Shown: positions 29,376 through 38,798 of the stretch, one piece after another | How the letters are laid out: each line of letters opens with the position of its first letter | How positions within the stretch are numbered: position 1 is the stretch's first letter | Assembly (NCBI GenBank): GCA_016490735.1 | Contig: JAEMWC010000280.1 | Coordinates: forward strand, 817,001-881,000 | DNA from: Pachyseris speciosa | Taxonomy: Eukaryota; Cnidaria; Anthozoa; Scleractinia; Pachyseridae | Direction of reading: 5' to 3' | Length of the DNA stretch: 64,000 nucleotides | The notes under the pieces: model-generated | Seen by the model: only the letters and a program-made list of their open reading frames with translations | The model's database searches: none | Told to the model about the DNA's origin: nothing | Made by a program: the position numbers and the translations under genes

Positions 29376-32300
29376 ATGAATACTACCGACTACCACGGTT
29401 GACGGTTGACACGGTTGACATGGCAAGGTTGTGCTCCGTAATCTTATTGATTTCTTACATTTTTATCGCGCTAAGAAGCACCGATAACAACCTCCACGAG
29501 TATGTAAGATCAAGCAGCAACAGTTTGACGCATTTACTCCCAACATCACCACAGAATTATGGTGCAAATGGAAGTTCAATCACCGTTCATTTCGGAATCA
29601 AAATCTTCGAAGTTGGAGTTGAAGTGGAACCTACAATTAGCATCGCAAATAAACCAAACTGGAACAAAGGAGCTTTGTATGCAAGCCTATTATTAACGTC
29701 GTCACACCTGGGGCACTGGAACAATGAGTTTCTCAGCATCACTCAAGGGAACTTGCAATCCATTGTAACGACCTACAAAGGAACAAAACATCTCCTGTCC
29801 GGTCCTCTGAACTATGGAATATTCATAAAACGTTTTGTCTACCGGAAAAGATGGTTGAAATCTCGGGTAATGTATTACAACAACTCAGTTGCAACGTTTA
29901 ATTTATCAGAAATAACAATAGCACGCAGCGGCGATGTTCATCCATTGCCTGGCCCACATTCAGGATCGACTATGGCAATTACTACACGTATCACCAACCG
30001 CAGTCCACGAAAATACCATTTTCGATCTTATCCACCGTCTTCACGAAATAACTTGATCGCCATCCAATGTTCCAACCGACTGACCACTGACCGTTGTAGA
30101 AAACAGCTTGTTGTATGCAATATCAATGCTCAATCTGTCAGGAACAAATCTGCTGTGATTTTTGACTACATTTGTGATCATACACCAGCCATTGTTACTC
30201 TTACGGAACACTGACTAACCGATCTAGACTCTTCAGTAAGAGCTGAGCTTTGCCCCAATGGTTATAAAATCCTAGATCACGCGAGATCAGATCGCCGTGG
30301 AGGGGGGACTGGGATCATCTATCATGAGTCGCTGGATGTCAAAAAGATCGACACTGGTGTAAGCGTGCGACATTCGTATGAATTTTCAGAGTGGATTGTT
30401 AAATCTACCGTGTATAGCATTCGTATCGCAATTATCTACAGGCCACCCTACTCTGAGCGCCATCCTGTCACTACAAATGTATTCCTCACTGAATTTCCAG
30501 ATTATCTTGAATCATTGCTGCTTTGCAAGGAACGATTATTAATAACTGGTGATTTTAATATCCACGTGGATGATTGTGTAAACCCAGATACTCAGAAATT
30601 CCTTGACCTCTTAGACTCTTTTGGTCTCCAACAAAATGTTAAACAACCAACACACCGTCACGGCCACACGCTTGACCTATCTATTACACGTAAGTCGGAA
30701 TCTCTTGTTGAAGATGAGCCAACGGTTGACCTATTTATATCTGACCACGCAGCCGTGTTCACCAGGCTAGGACTGTCTCGACCAGGTCTCTCCGTGAAAA
30801 CCACCACCTTCAGAAAAATCAAATCCATAAACCTTGACAGCTTTCATAGTGATATTCAAGCCAGCTCACTGTGCGATGACAAACAGTTTGATACTGCCGA
30901 CGACTTGGATGCGTATGCGCGTGAATACACTACCACCTTGTCAGCACTACTTGATCGACACGCGCCACTAAAAACTCGCAGAAGAGTTACCAGACCTGTT
31001 GTACCCTGGTACAATGAAACTATCGACAATGCTAAGCGAGAGCGAAAGAGAGCAGAACGCAAATGGAGAAAGACAAAGGCTGCCGTTGATCTGCTTGACT
31101 TCAAGTCAAAGAGAAACCATGTGACTTATTTGATGAATAAGGCTAGACGGGACTTCTACTCTGAGTTTATGGTTGAAAACGGTGCTGATCAAAGAAAGTT
31201 GTTTAATGCTGCGAAAAAGCTTCTCGGCATAAAGGATGAACCCTTGTTTGCCGAACACCTTGACAAGACCATAATCGCGAACGATATCGGTAGGTTTTTT
31301 GTTAGTAAGGTGGAAAACATTCGCAATGAAATTGATGCTACACCTATCAGTCAATCTGATCGTGATCTCGTACCTCCCGACAAACCTGTGGTTGACCCAA
31401 ATGTAATACTGCGCTCCTTCCGGAATCTGAGTGAACAAGATATCTACGATCTTATTCAGAAATCGTGCTTGATCCTTTGCCAATCACCTTGTTGTGTGAC
31501 TCGCTTGATGTTCTACTCCCTGTCATCACAAAGTTAGTCAATACCTCACTAACTACTGCGCACTTTCCCACTGAATGGAAGCAAGCGATTGTCAACCCGC
31601 TTCTGAAAAAAGGTGCTAAGGACGTGACCCATAAAAACTTACGACCTATTAGCAACCTTCAGTTTGTCTCAAAAATTACCGAGAGGGCTGTCTTCGACCA
31701 ATTGTATAGCCACATGACTAACAACGATCTGTTTCCTGAGCTTCAGTCTGCCTATAGAAAAGGGCACAGCACGGAAACAGCGTTACTGAGTGTCGTAAAT
31801 GATATTCTGTCCAACATGAATAAGCAACACGTGTCAATTCTTGTGTTGCTCGATTTAAGTGCGGCATTTGACACTGTCGACCATTCCATACTGTTACGCC
31901 GTCTTGAGACCTCTTTTGGCATCACGGACACTGCTCTCGCTTGGTTCTCATAGTACTATCTGGACGTAGCCAGCGCGTGTCTGTCAATGGAGAGAAATCT
32001 CATCGTTATCCCTTGCCATTTGGTGTTCCCCAGGGTTCTTGTCTCGGACCCCTACTCTTCAGTGCCTATGCCAGCAAGCTGTTCGAGGTCATCAAGCTGT
32101 ATCTGCCCAACGCACACGCATTCGCTGATGATACTCAGCTTTATCTTTCCTTCAACCCAGACAACTCCGTTAGTGAAGCAGAGGCAGTACATGCTGTGGA
32201 ACAGTGTACTCGCGCCATAAGGGCGTGGATGCAAGCTGACAAACTGAAACTTAATGAGAACAAAACTGAGGTCATGTTAATCGGAACCCGCCAACAACTT

Positions 32301-33198
32301 AGCAAAGTCAACCTAGATACTCTAACTGTTGGTGATACTAGTGTTGCTATTGTAAACAAGGCGCGAAATCTCGGAGTTTGGTTTGACTCGCAGCTGAATT
32401 TTAACCTCCACATTACGAAAACATGTACTCTATCCTTTTGTTCACTATTCAAAATTAGATGCATTAGAAAGTATCTTTCGTACAAGAGTGCAAATACATT
32501 AATCTTAGCACTAGTAATTGGACGCCTAGACTACTGTAACAGTCTGCTGTACGGCTTACCAGCCAGTTGTATTAATAAGTTGCAACGGGTTCAAAACGCT
32601 GCCGCAAGGCTCATCTCCAATACCACGCGTTTTGATCACATTTCGCCTGTTATGAAAGACTTGCATTGGCTACCAGTTAAATATCGTTTAATGTTTAAAG
32701 TGGTTGTATACACATTCAAAGCTTTACATGGTAGTGCTCCCACATATATTCATGGATTAATCAGACTTAAGCCACAGTCAAATTATAACCTGCGATCAAA
32801 TACAAAACACTTACTACTCGATCTGCCCAACAAGACCAAGAAGACAACGGGAGACAGGGCGTTCTTTGCAGCCGCGCCGACCCTGTGGAACGCCCTCCCA
32901 GACGAGTTGAGAGCTTTGGACAGTCTCAAAACGTTTACGGCACGGCTAAAAACTCATTATTTTAAATTAGCTTTTAGCTTATAACATAATATTTTTAACA
33001 TAGATTTTTGCATACATATGTATATAATATTATTATCTATTATTTTCTTCATTAACTATTTAGGAAAGCGGTAATTTTTATTATTATTGTTATCATTCAC
33101 TTTATTGTAATATTATAAGCATTGTAATGTAAAGCGCATTAGATCATATATCCATGTATTTTGCGCTATATAAATAACAAAGTTATGTTAAGTTATGT
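29376..33198 (+). mobile_element. Near-full-length L2/CR1-type LINE
   Basis: One long ORF starts at 29,420. An N-terminal signal-like region is followed by endonuclease, RT and C-terminal domain to 32,984. The 3' UTR ends in GTTATG repeats (33,180-33,207). Only a TGA at 30,212 and frame breaks near 31,470 and 31,950 disrupt it, so it is relatively young. It lies between the element B basic protein and MCP-B, with its tail at the very start codon of MCP-B. Confidence 0.85.
29420..32984 (+). pseudogene. L2-type LINE polyprotein: endonuclease and reverse transcriptase
   Basis: The N-terminus MARLCSVILLISYIFIAL is hydrophobic and signal-like. At about 29,926-29,955 the motif SGDVHPLPGP resembles a 2A ribosome-skipping peptide. 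The endonuclease shows VCNINAQSVRNK (30,115), ITGDFNIHVDD (30,545) and SDHAAVF (30,740). RT blocks are NLRPISNLQFVSKITERAVF, FDTVDHSILLRR, FGVPQGSCLGPLLF and FADDTQLY. The C-terminal region ends with WNALPDELRALDS. Breaks are TGA at 30,212-30,214 and frame shifts near 31,470 and 31,950. The RT catalytic Asp pair is intact. Confidence 0.85.
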
Positions 33199-33204
33199 TA
33201 TGTT

Positions 33205-34620
33205 ATGACTATGTTCAGGACACCGCGCTATCTCGAGAAGGTGGTTTATGCCCAGTTTAATCTGGACACGCCGCTTGAATTTCCGGGCAATAATCAGCAT
33301 CAAAAGCAAAAAAACATGAAGTTTGGTGTGAGGGACAGGGACAATATTTATGACTGGTACAGGGCCTTTTTCCGTGTTGAATACACATTTGAGGCTCTCG
33401 CAAATGGTGCCAATGTTGCTGCCTACACACAATCGGCTCCAATCAACAGCTCCTTTCTGGTGAAAAACTTGAAATTGTATTCCGTTCGGAAGCTTATTTA
33501 TGAAGCCAACAACGTCCACAAAGCAATATTTAACAAAAACCTGCTGGACTATTCCGAAGATTTTTCAAGAAGTGTTGGGAAAAGCCAATATTGGTGTCTT
33601 GACACCGATGATACGACTGTGACAGCTGATGCCGCAACAAATCAAGGAATCCGAGCTCTCGGGCTTCTTTCACATGGCGGTGCCACAGTCAAAGCCATCA
33701 TTCCCCTTAACCGCTATTCATTCTTCGAAGAATTGTCTGACAAACTTTTGCCTCCGATGCAACTTGAGTTTGAGATTGATCTTCAGCTTGATGAAGAAAT
33801 GATCTTTCAAAATGACGGCACCGAGCGGCGGATTGTTGTCCGAAAGTTCGAATTATAGGTTCCGCAACTGCAGCTGTCAGCAGAGGGACTAAAAATGGTC
33901 AATGAAAATTTCTTGAAACCGACTCAATAGACTTTCTTGAAAGAAACGGTTCACCCTAGCTCCAGCCGAAGGGATGCCAGCGGCGCCTGGCAAATAACGG
34001 CTGGTGTGAAGAACCCAAGACATGTCTTCGTGTTCTTTCAACAAAGTCGGAAACAAAATTCCCTGACACAGAATCCTTACATCTTTGACACCTTCGACCT
34101 CGACGGAGACGACACAGCAAAACTGTCCACTTGCCGCCTTCAGTACGGAACAGAATACTAGACCAATCTGGAGTATTCAAGCGACTTCGAGACACGGATC
34201 CTCAACAATCTGATAAACTACAGATACCGAGAAAATGACTACAACTGACGTCCAGCTGCAAACCAGCAACGTCTCGAAACTTTACCCTGTCATTTACTTC
34301 GATATCAGAGCGGCCAAAAAAAGTGTGACGGGCGATCCGAAGAATTTGGTTTCCATCACCGGTTGAATGAAGGCGTCAATGCTCATGATTACACGGTCGA
34401 TGCCGTTGTCATGAGTTGGTTGTAGTATGAATACCGGAAATTTTTCTTTATTTTGATACAAGACTGCGCTGACTGATGGACTGATGCTTTCGCCGAAAGA
34501 TCAGCTGTAACGCTGCGCGTGACGCCTAAACAAATCGGCCGCGGAGACGACCTCCTTTTGACCAGCACTCAAATCAACCGAATGAAAAAAGCGGCCAGCG
34601 GGGGAAAGGGGATGATCTAA
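33205..34620 (+). pseudogene. Candidate major capsid protein (MCP-B) of element B, broken
   Basis: The frame opens at 33,205 (MTMFRTPRYLEKVVYAQF) and is open for 217 codons, then carries TAG at 33,856-33,858, TAG at 33,928-33,930 and a stop near 34,159, followed by frame breaks near 34,245 and beyond. Later landmarks are HVFVFFQQSRKQNS, TFDLDGDDTAKL and LYPVIYFDIRA, then HYRLNE-like and DYTV blocks near the end. The YPVIYFDIR and DYT pattern matches the last strands of double-jelly-roll capsid proteins. The natural end is TAA at 34,618-34,620. The LINE tail abuts its start codon. Confidence 0.65.
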
Positions 34621-34637
34621 GGATAAGCAGGACGTAA

Positions 34638-34790
34638 ATTGAGAAGACTGCACAACGTGGTGGCAGCATTTTTTCTTCTCTGTTCAGCTTGCCAAAGCCT
34701 TTGATCAAACCGGCGGTCAAGGCTTTGGCAACCGTGGGGCTTAGTTTCTGCGCTGAAAAAGCGATGAAGAAAATCTTCGAAAAAGGTTAA
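34638..34790 (+). pseudogene. Small amphipathic protein of element B, start codon lost
   Basis: About 50 codons are open to TAA at 34,788-34,790. The sequence contains RGGSIFSSLFSLPKPLIKPA, then VKALATVGLSF and a basic tail (EKAMKKIFEKG). An in-frame stop lies immediately upstream and no ATG remains. The Gly/Ser start and amphipathic helix suggest a small membrane-active or core virion peptide. The role is not established. Confidence 0.4.
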
Positions 34791-34802
34791 GGGTCTAAAG
34801 AA

Positions 34803-35122
34803 GTGAAATTGTACAAACTTGCTCAATCGCTGTCACCAGAGCAGAAAAAACTGTCGTGAAGTATCTTCTCGGCAACGGTATGGTTCGCAGTGGTGGAACT
34901 GCGCAATACGGCGGGTTTCTTGGAATGCTGGCATCTGTCAGTGTTTCTCTCGCTATCGACTTGATCAGCAAAATGTTCGGGAAAGGGATGCAGGTGAGTG
35001 GGAGATCGCGGCGTTCGTTGCCTACTCCTACTCCTCCTCCTCCTCATCCTCCAATGGGAAAAGGAATGCACATTCGCCCTCCACCTTTCTTCGGCAGCTG
35101 GGAATATTATGAAAAAAAATGA
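34803..35122 (+). pseudogene. Hydrophobic/Pro-rich small virion protein of element B, one frameshift
   Basis: The likely start is GTG (probably a mutated ATG) at 34,803, reading KLYKLAQSLSPEQKK. A frame break near 34,850 leads to VVKYLLGNGMVRSGGTAQYG, a hydrophobic helix (FLGMLASVSVSLAIDLISKMF), an Arg-rich joint and a Pro-rich tail (about 35,020-35,090). The stop at 35,120-35,122 overlaps the protease start as ATGA. It resembles pVI-like membrane-active proteins in layout only. Confidence 0.4.
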
Positions 35123-35552
35123 AATTCAGAGACGTGCCGCTTTCCAATGTTGACATTGGGGCAAATACCTTGATATCCCGATCAAAGGAATCTTCTCACG
35201 CAACGAAAGAAAACCCGTTGACCATTCGCCTTGCATAATCAATATGGATGATTTCGGAAGTTTGGGCACTCATTGGGTTTGTTGCTGGCCCTCGAAAAAT
35301 GGTGAATATGACTCTTTCGGTCTGCCACCCCCGAATGAATGGGAATTAGAACTGAAAACATTAAAAAGGAAGAGCTTCTTCCTCAATGACAACCAACTGC
35401 AATGGATCAAGAGTGTGAGGTGCGAATATTATTGTCTGCTTCTCTTGAATGAAAGGAACAGAGGCACGGGTTTTGAAGACATTCTCAAAATGTTTTCTGA
35501 TGATGTGCATGAAAACGTACGAGTTGTCAAAACTTATTTCTCTTATATATGA
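35119..35552 (+). pseudogene. Adenain-type cysteine protease of element B, one frameshift
   Basis: The start ATG at 35,119 overlaps the previous stop (ATGA). A frame break near 35,165 moves to the main frame. The catalytic His is in GTHWVCCW (about 35,265), the acidic partner near DSFGLPPP (about 35,310), the Gln in NDNQLQWIKS (about 35,390) and the nucleophile Cys in VRCEYYCLLLL (about 35,425). This order matches adenovirus-type maturation proteases found in Polintons, which cleave capsid precursors. The frame is intact from about 35,170 to the stop at 35,550-35,552, so the active site residues remain. Confidence 0.7.
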
Positions 35553-35952
35553 CGATGGAAGTCGACTGGTTGAAAGTCAAACGAAAAACTCCGAACGTTG
35601 CAGGGACTGAAAAAGTGGTCCTTACAAAAAACAACCACAAAATGCTCAGGGTCAAGTGTGCGGTCTGCGGCATAACAAAAACAAGGTTTCTGCCGGGAAC
35701 TTGACGGAGCCCTCTCTTGCAGAGGGCGCTGGAGTTTTCACCGATATCGCTGGCACAGCGACTGATTTGTTCTTCAGCCACGGTGTTTCATTTCTTGCAA
35801 AGAAAGGGCTCGAAGCTGGGAGATATTATGCTTCCAAAGCAATGAGAAACCCTGCTTTGCAAAAGAAAGTGATGAGATGGGATGAAAAAAGCCCACCTTG
35901 TGGTTAAAAAGGTTGGTCATGAACTGATTGATCAGCTTTCCACAAATGTAGG
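35549..35952 (+). pseudogene. Cys-motif protein of element B, frameshifted
   Basis: The start ATG at 35,549 overlaps the protease stop as ATGA. The first 50 residues contain VDWLKVKRKTPNVAG and a CXXC motif (VKCAVCGITKTRF). Frame breaks near 35,700 and 35,875 follow. The middle reads FFSHGVSFLAKKGLEAGRYY, and the end reads VGHELIDQLSTNV at the transposon boundary (35,953). It may be a DNA- or zinc-binding virion protein. It could also be the N-terminal part of the PLA2 gene on the other side of the transposon. Confidence 0.45.
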
Positions 35953-36663
35953 GGTATAGAATGGTCCTTGCAAAATGATGGGTATCGGCAAATTTTCGGC
36001 GAGTCTCGGAATCTCGGCGTTTGAAACTAGAGTCTCGGAATCTCGGGTTCGTAAAAAATAAAGAGGGTCTCGGAATCTCGGGCTCGTAAAAAATAAAGAG
36101 GGTCTCGGAATCTCGGAATAATCACAAACTTTCAGGAATGGTTATCGATTTGATTTCCAAAAGTAGACAATGGCAATTTTTGGATCAAGTGCCAATAAAC
36201 GTATTAATGAAAGGAGATTGTGTGTTATTCAATCCGGAATCGAATGTTTACCTCGGCGAAGTACCCTCCTTTGTTAAGCCGTCGTTTGTTGAGAGTACTG
36301 CTGCGTCTTCACGGCTTCAATTCTTTACGTTTCCTGAGCCGCGTTAATCTTAAGCCAGCAACGATGAAGAGGGGCAGGGGGGAGGGGACGTACCTGAGAC
36401 GGGATATATATCGGAGAAAAGGCTACGGGATGTCTCAAAAGCAAATCCAAGCAAAGTACACCTCCTGCGTTACCTGTGAGTGGTTTACACCGGTTCTGAT
36501 TTATCAAGAAATAATTTCTAGTACGTGCTGTGAAAGTCTCGCGGTCGGATTTCTAGAACACGGCGTCTCGTGCTCGAAATGTCTCGGGCTTGGATTTGAA
36601 AAAAACAGTTAAGTCTCGGTCTCGGATTTTAAATAAGAGTCTCGGATTTTACCATTCTATACC
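35953..36663. mobile_element. Non-autonomous DNA transposon with 13-bp terminal inverted repeats
   Basis: GGTATAGAATGGT (35,953-35,965) is matched by ACCATTCTATACC (36,651-36,663). Inside both ends lie tandem copies of GTCTCGGAATCTCGG-like repeats (36,000-36,120 and 36,600-36,650). No transposase domain is seen. Target duplication is unclear, so the superfamily is open. It interrupts the element B gene block. Confidence 0.65.
36138..36347 (+). other. Open frame inside the DNA transposon, doubtful
   Basis: A 69-codon frame lies wholly within the transposon. No motif is recognisable and the sequence around it is repetitive, so it is probably not a gene. Confidence 0.1.
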
Positions 36664-36674
36664 TTGAAATGTGA

Positions 36675-37471
36675 AACCGAACCGGCGGTATAAGACCCAC
36701 AGATGATGATGACCGACAGATTGATGGAAGCGGCATTCCTGTTCCTTTCCCATTTGTTGATTTCCAAAAGTAGTGGGACATTGTTTCCGATCCCAAACTT
36801 TACAAAGATCCGGACGTTTCAGAAAAAGAAGGGCGTGCGATGGTTGCTGAATACAAAAGGCAGTACATAGACTACAAAAACAAAGTTGGAACAAGAAGTT
36901 ACGATTCGTGGATAAAATGGAAAGGTTATGGAAAGGGCCTTGCCGTCGCGGGTCTCTTTGTCCCTGGAAGTTTCTATGCCCCGAACTTCAGTCCTAAATT
37001 GCTGAAAGCTTTCGCGAAAGCTGTTCCGAATCACAAAGGATATGTTGGTGTTCTGAACAAAACACTCAAAAACTATTATGGAGGTGCTGTGGACATTCAT
37101 TCTTTGATTGGAAAACTCCCTGCACCGATCGCGACAGAAGGTTGGACTTTGCCCGGCCACAACTACACCGGACCGTACAACCCCCTTGACCAACAGCTGA
37201 AATACGATCCCGAAACCTGAGAAATTCAAGAAATTTATCAACAACCAACCGGCTCAACTGATGCGGTTGCAATGCAGCATGATTTCGATTACACAAGTTG
37301 TGCTTATCGCAAAGACAAATACGGTGAGGACGGGAAAAATAAAAACATGTCGCGGACCGCAAAATGGTCAAATCGCTTGACTCGATCCCGCGGAAGAAAA
37401 GGCAATGGGGACATGCTCTGGTCCGCATTGCAATAAATGCAAAAGAAAAACTCGGGCTTGGAGTCACATAA
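36675..37471 (+). pseudogene. Parvovirus-type phospholipase A2 domain protein of element B, broken
   Basis: Coding resumes just after the transposon (IDGSGIPVPFPFVDF, about 36,720). A TAG at about 36,768 interrupts it, and it is open to a TGA at about 37,218 within EIYQ-preceding sequence. The PLA2 region shows a Ca-binding-loop-like segment (LPGHNYTGPYNPLD, about 37,155) and the catalytic HD pair in AMQHDFDYTSCAY (about 37,280). After a frame break near 37,335 the end (KMVKSLDSIPRKKRQWGHAL) runs to TAA at 37,469-37,471. Such domains help parvoviruses, and presumably adintoviruses, cross membranes. The upstream 130 residues are helical with a short hydrophobic segment. Confidence 0.65.
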
Positions 37472-37700
37472 ATTTGACCCACTTTTCTTCATAATCATCA
37501 ATGTGTTCTGGCAAAGGTTCAACGATCTGAACGAGCCCTCTTTGAAAACATGTATAACACAGCCCATTCTTCCCACTGACTGCAAATTTCGCATTTTATT
37601 ACTTTTGTGTAACAATTTTCAATTTCGCAATATGGTGCTTCAAAACTCAGAAAAAGTTCTCCGTGCAACTCATCCCATCCTTCTTTTTTTACCTCAACAA
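37464..37700 (-). pseudogene. Degraded minus-strand gene converging on the PLA2 gene
   Basis: Pieces in several frames read as protein: KIVEVKKEGWDELHGELF near 37,690, CYTKVIKCEICS near 37,600, and LVQIVEPLPEHIDDYEEKW before a TGA at 37,464-37,466. The stop overlaps the PLA2 stop by a few bases. A CEIC motif hints at metal binding. I do not recognise the family. It is the most downstream member of the minus-strand array. Confidence 0.3.
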
Positions 37701-37799
37701 TTTTTTTAATGAAATGTTTCTAATTTGCCTGATTTCAGGTGGGAGGCTGTGAACAAAGTATGACACATCCATTGCACATACAGAATGACCCGCGTGTCT

Positions 37800-38051
37800 T
37801 CAATAGACTGTATCAAACCCAAAGACGACCTCCGCTTCGCACTTTTCAATCCTCATTTTGATCTCTCTCAAAAATAGCATTCTTACTGTGGGTTCTTTAC
37901 TTCGATCCCGCCAAATGTTATACCTGTTCATTAAAATTCCTCGAACCAAAGGATGGCATCCTTCAAGGATTTGTTTTTCACGTTTGTAATTCCGATCATT
38001 TTTTAACAACTCATCGAACTGTTTAAGTTTTTTCAATGTCAAAGTCCTCAA
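37800..38051 (-). CDS. Small hypothetical ORF of the minus-strand array (83 residues)
   Basis: An open frame from 38,051 to 37,800 overlaps the upstream ORF by 29 bases. The product is basic and helical (LKKLKQFDELLKND, then CHPLVRGILMNRYNIWRD). No motif is known to me. It may be an early or accessory gene of element B. Intactness is notable given the ruined neighbouring capsid genes. Confidence 0.4.
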   Translation of the reverse strand: MRTLTLKKLKQFDELLKNDRNYKREKQILEGCHPLVRGILMNRYNIWRDRSKEPTVRMLFLREIKMRIEKCEAEVVFGFDTVY

Positions 38052-38283
38052 GGATGTTTTTGATATCTTTCATAACCTGAAATTCTTTTGATTTCTGAAT
38101 CTTCCATTTCTTTGCCTGTTTATTGACTAGTGTTAGCCAGTCTTTGACCTCTTCGGAACACATATCTGTAAGTAGTTGCCGGAAAAATGTGCCGAGCTCG
38201 CGTTTCCTGAAACTCTCTGCCATTTTGAAAATAACCGAAGGGTGTCGAATCTCTAAATGGAAAAAAATTTTCTGGCCCCGCAT
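38023..38283 (-). CDS. Small hypothetical ORF of the minus-strand array (86 residues)
   Basis: The frame opens at 38,283, five bases below the preceding stop at 38,288. The product is charged and helical throughout (FRKRELGTFFRQLLTDMCSE, then EVKDWLTLVNKQAKKW). No transmembrane segment or motif is seen. It overlaps the next gene by 29 bases, as expected in compact viral DNA. Confidence 0.4.
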   Translation of the reverse strand: MRGQKIFFHLEIRHPSVIFKMAESFRKRELGTFFRQLLTDMCSEEVKDWLTLVNKQAKKWKIQKSKEFQVMKDIKNILEDFDIEKT

Positions 38284-38287
38284 CTGC

Positions 38288-38494
38288 CTAATTAGTGTCT
38301 GCCTTCCTCTGGATTTCTTTCATGGCTTGGCAGACTTCCCAAGAAATATCACGAATTTCTTTATTCAACTTTGGAACAGAAATGTCCATAATAATCCAAA
38401 CAATGATGTGAAACCAAGCACTCATTTTTTTCCTTATGTTATGCAAATATTGTAGAATTTCCCAGACGTTGAACAGACTAAAAATAGCGCACAC
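38288..38494 (-). CDS. Small hypothetical ORF with N-terminal hydrophobic helix (68 residues)
   Basis: The frame opens at 38,494 with MCAIFSLFNVWEILQYL. A second hydrophobic stretch (SAWFHIIVWIIMDISV) follows, then a charged helix to the stop at 38,288. It could be a small membrane protein. The translational start may lie at the internal Met (38,422) instead. Confidence 0.3.
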   Translation of the reverse strand: MCAIFSLFNVWEILQYLHNIRKKMSAWFHIIVWIIMDISVPKLNKEIRDISWEVCQAMKEIQRKADTN

Positions 38495-38513
38495 GTCAGT
38501 CGAGTCAAGATAA

Positions 38514-38798
38514 CTAAACGCGCCATTTTTTCAGTAAGAGTTTTGAATGAAACTTGTTTATTTTAATAGCCAAAAGCATGGCAACAATGGTTATTTTAAG
38601 AAAACGACGGTAAATGTTGCCTTTCACACCGGCAGTAAAAAGCGTCATTTGCATGTCAAATTTCGGTTGCGTTCGTTCGACAGCTTTGTGTGACAATTTC
38701 CTCGAAATACTGCAGTGTGTTTGACTGGCTTCGTTTTGGCGAAATCGTCCTATTGCCTGATATTTATCCAACCATACGGACGGCTGTTCAGCTTTCAA
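38514..38798 (-). CDS. Small hypothetical ORF at the right end of element B (94 residues)
   Basis: The frame opens at 38,798. The N-terminal 60 residues are hydrophilic with several Gln/Arg. A hydrophobic helix (FLKITIVAMLLAIKI) precedes a basic C-terminus. It is the most upstream member of the array. It may be spurious; codon appearance is only moderately convincing. Confidence 0.25.
   Translation of the reverse strand: MKAEQPSVWLDKYQAIGRFRQNEASQTHCSISRKLSHKAVERTQPKFDMQMTLFTAGVKGNIYRRFLKITIVAMLLAIKINKFHSKLLLKKWRV

Noticed and set aside
23159..32130. Additional CTGATGA strings as hammerhead cores
   Set aside because: The occurrences near 23,159, 23,656 and 32,124 encode conserved RT residues and lack a paired GAAA box or stems.
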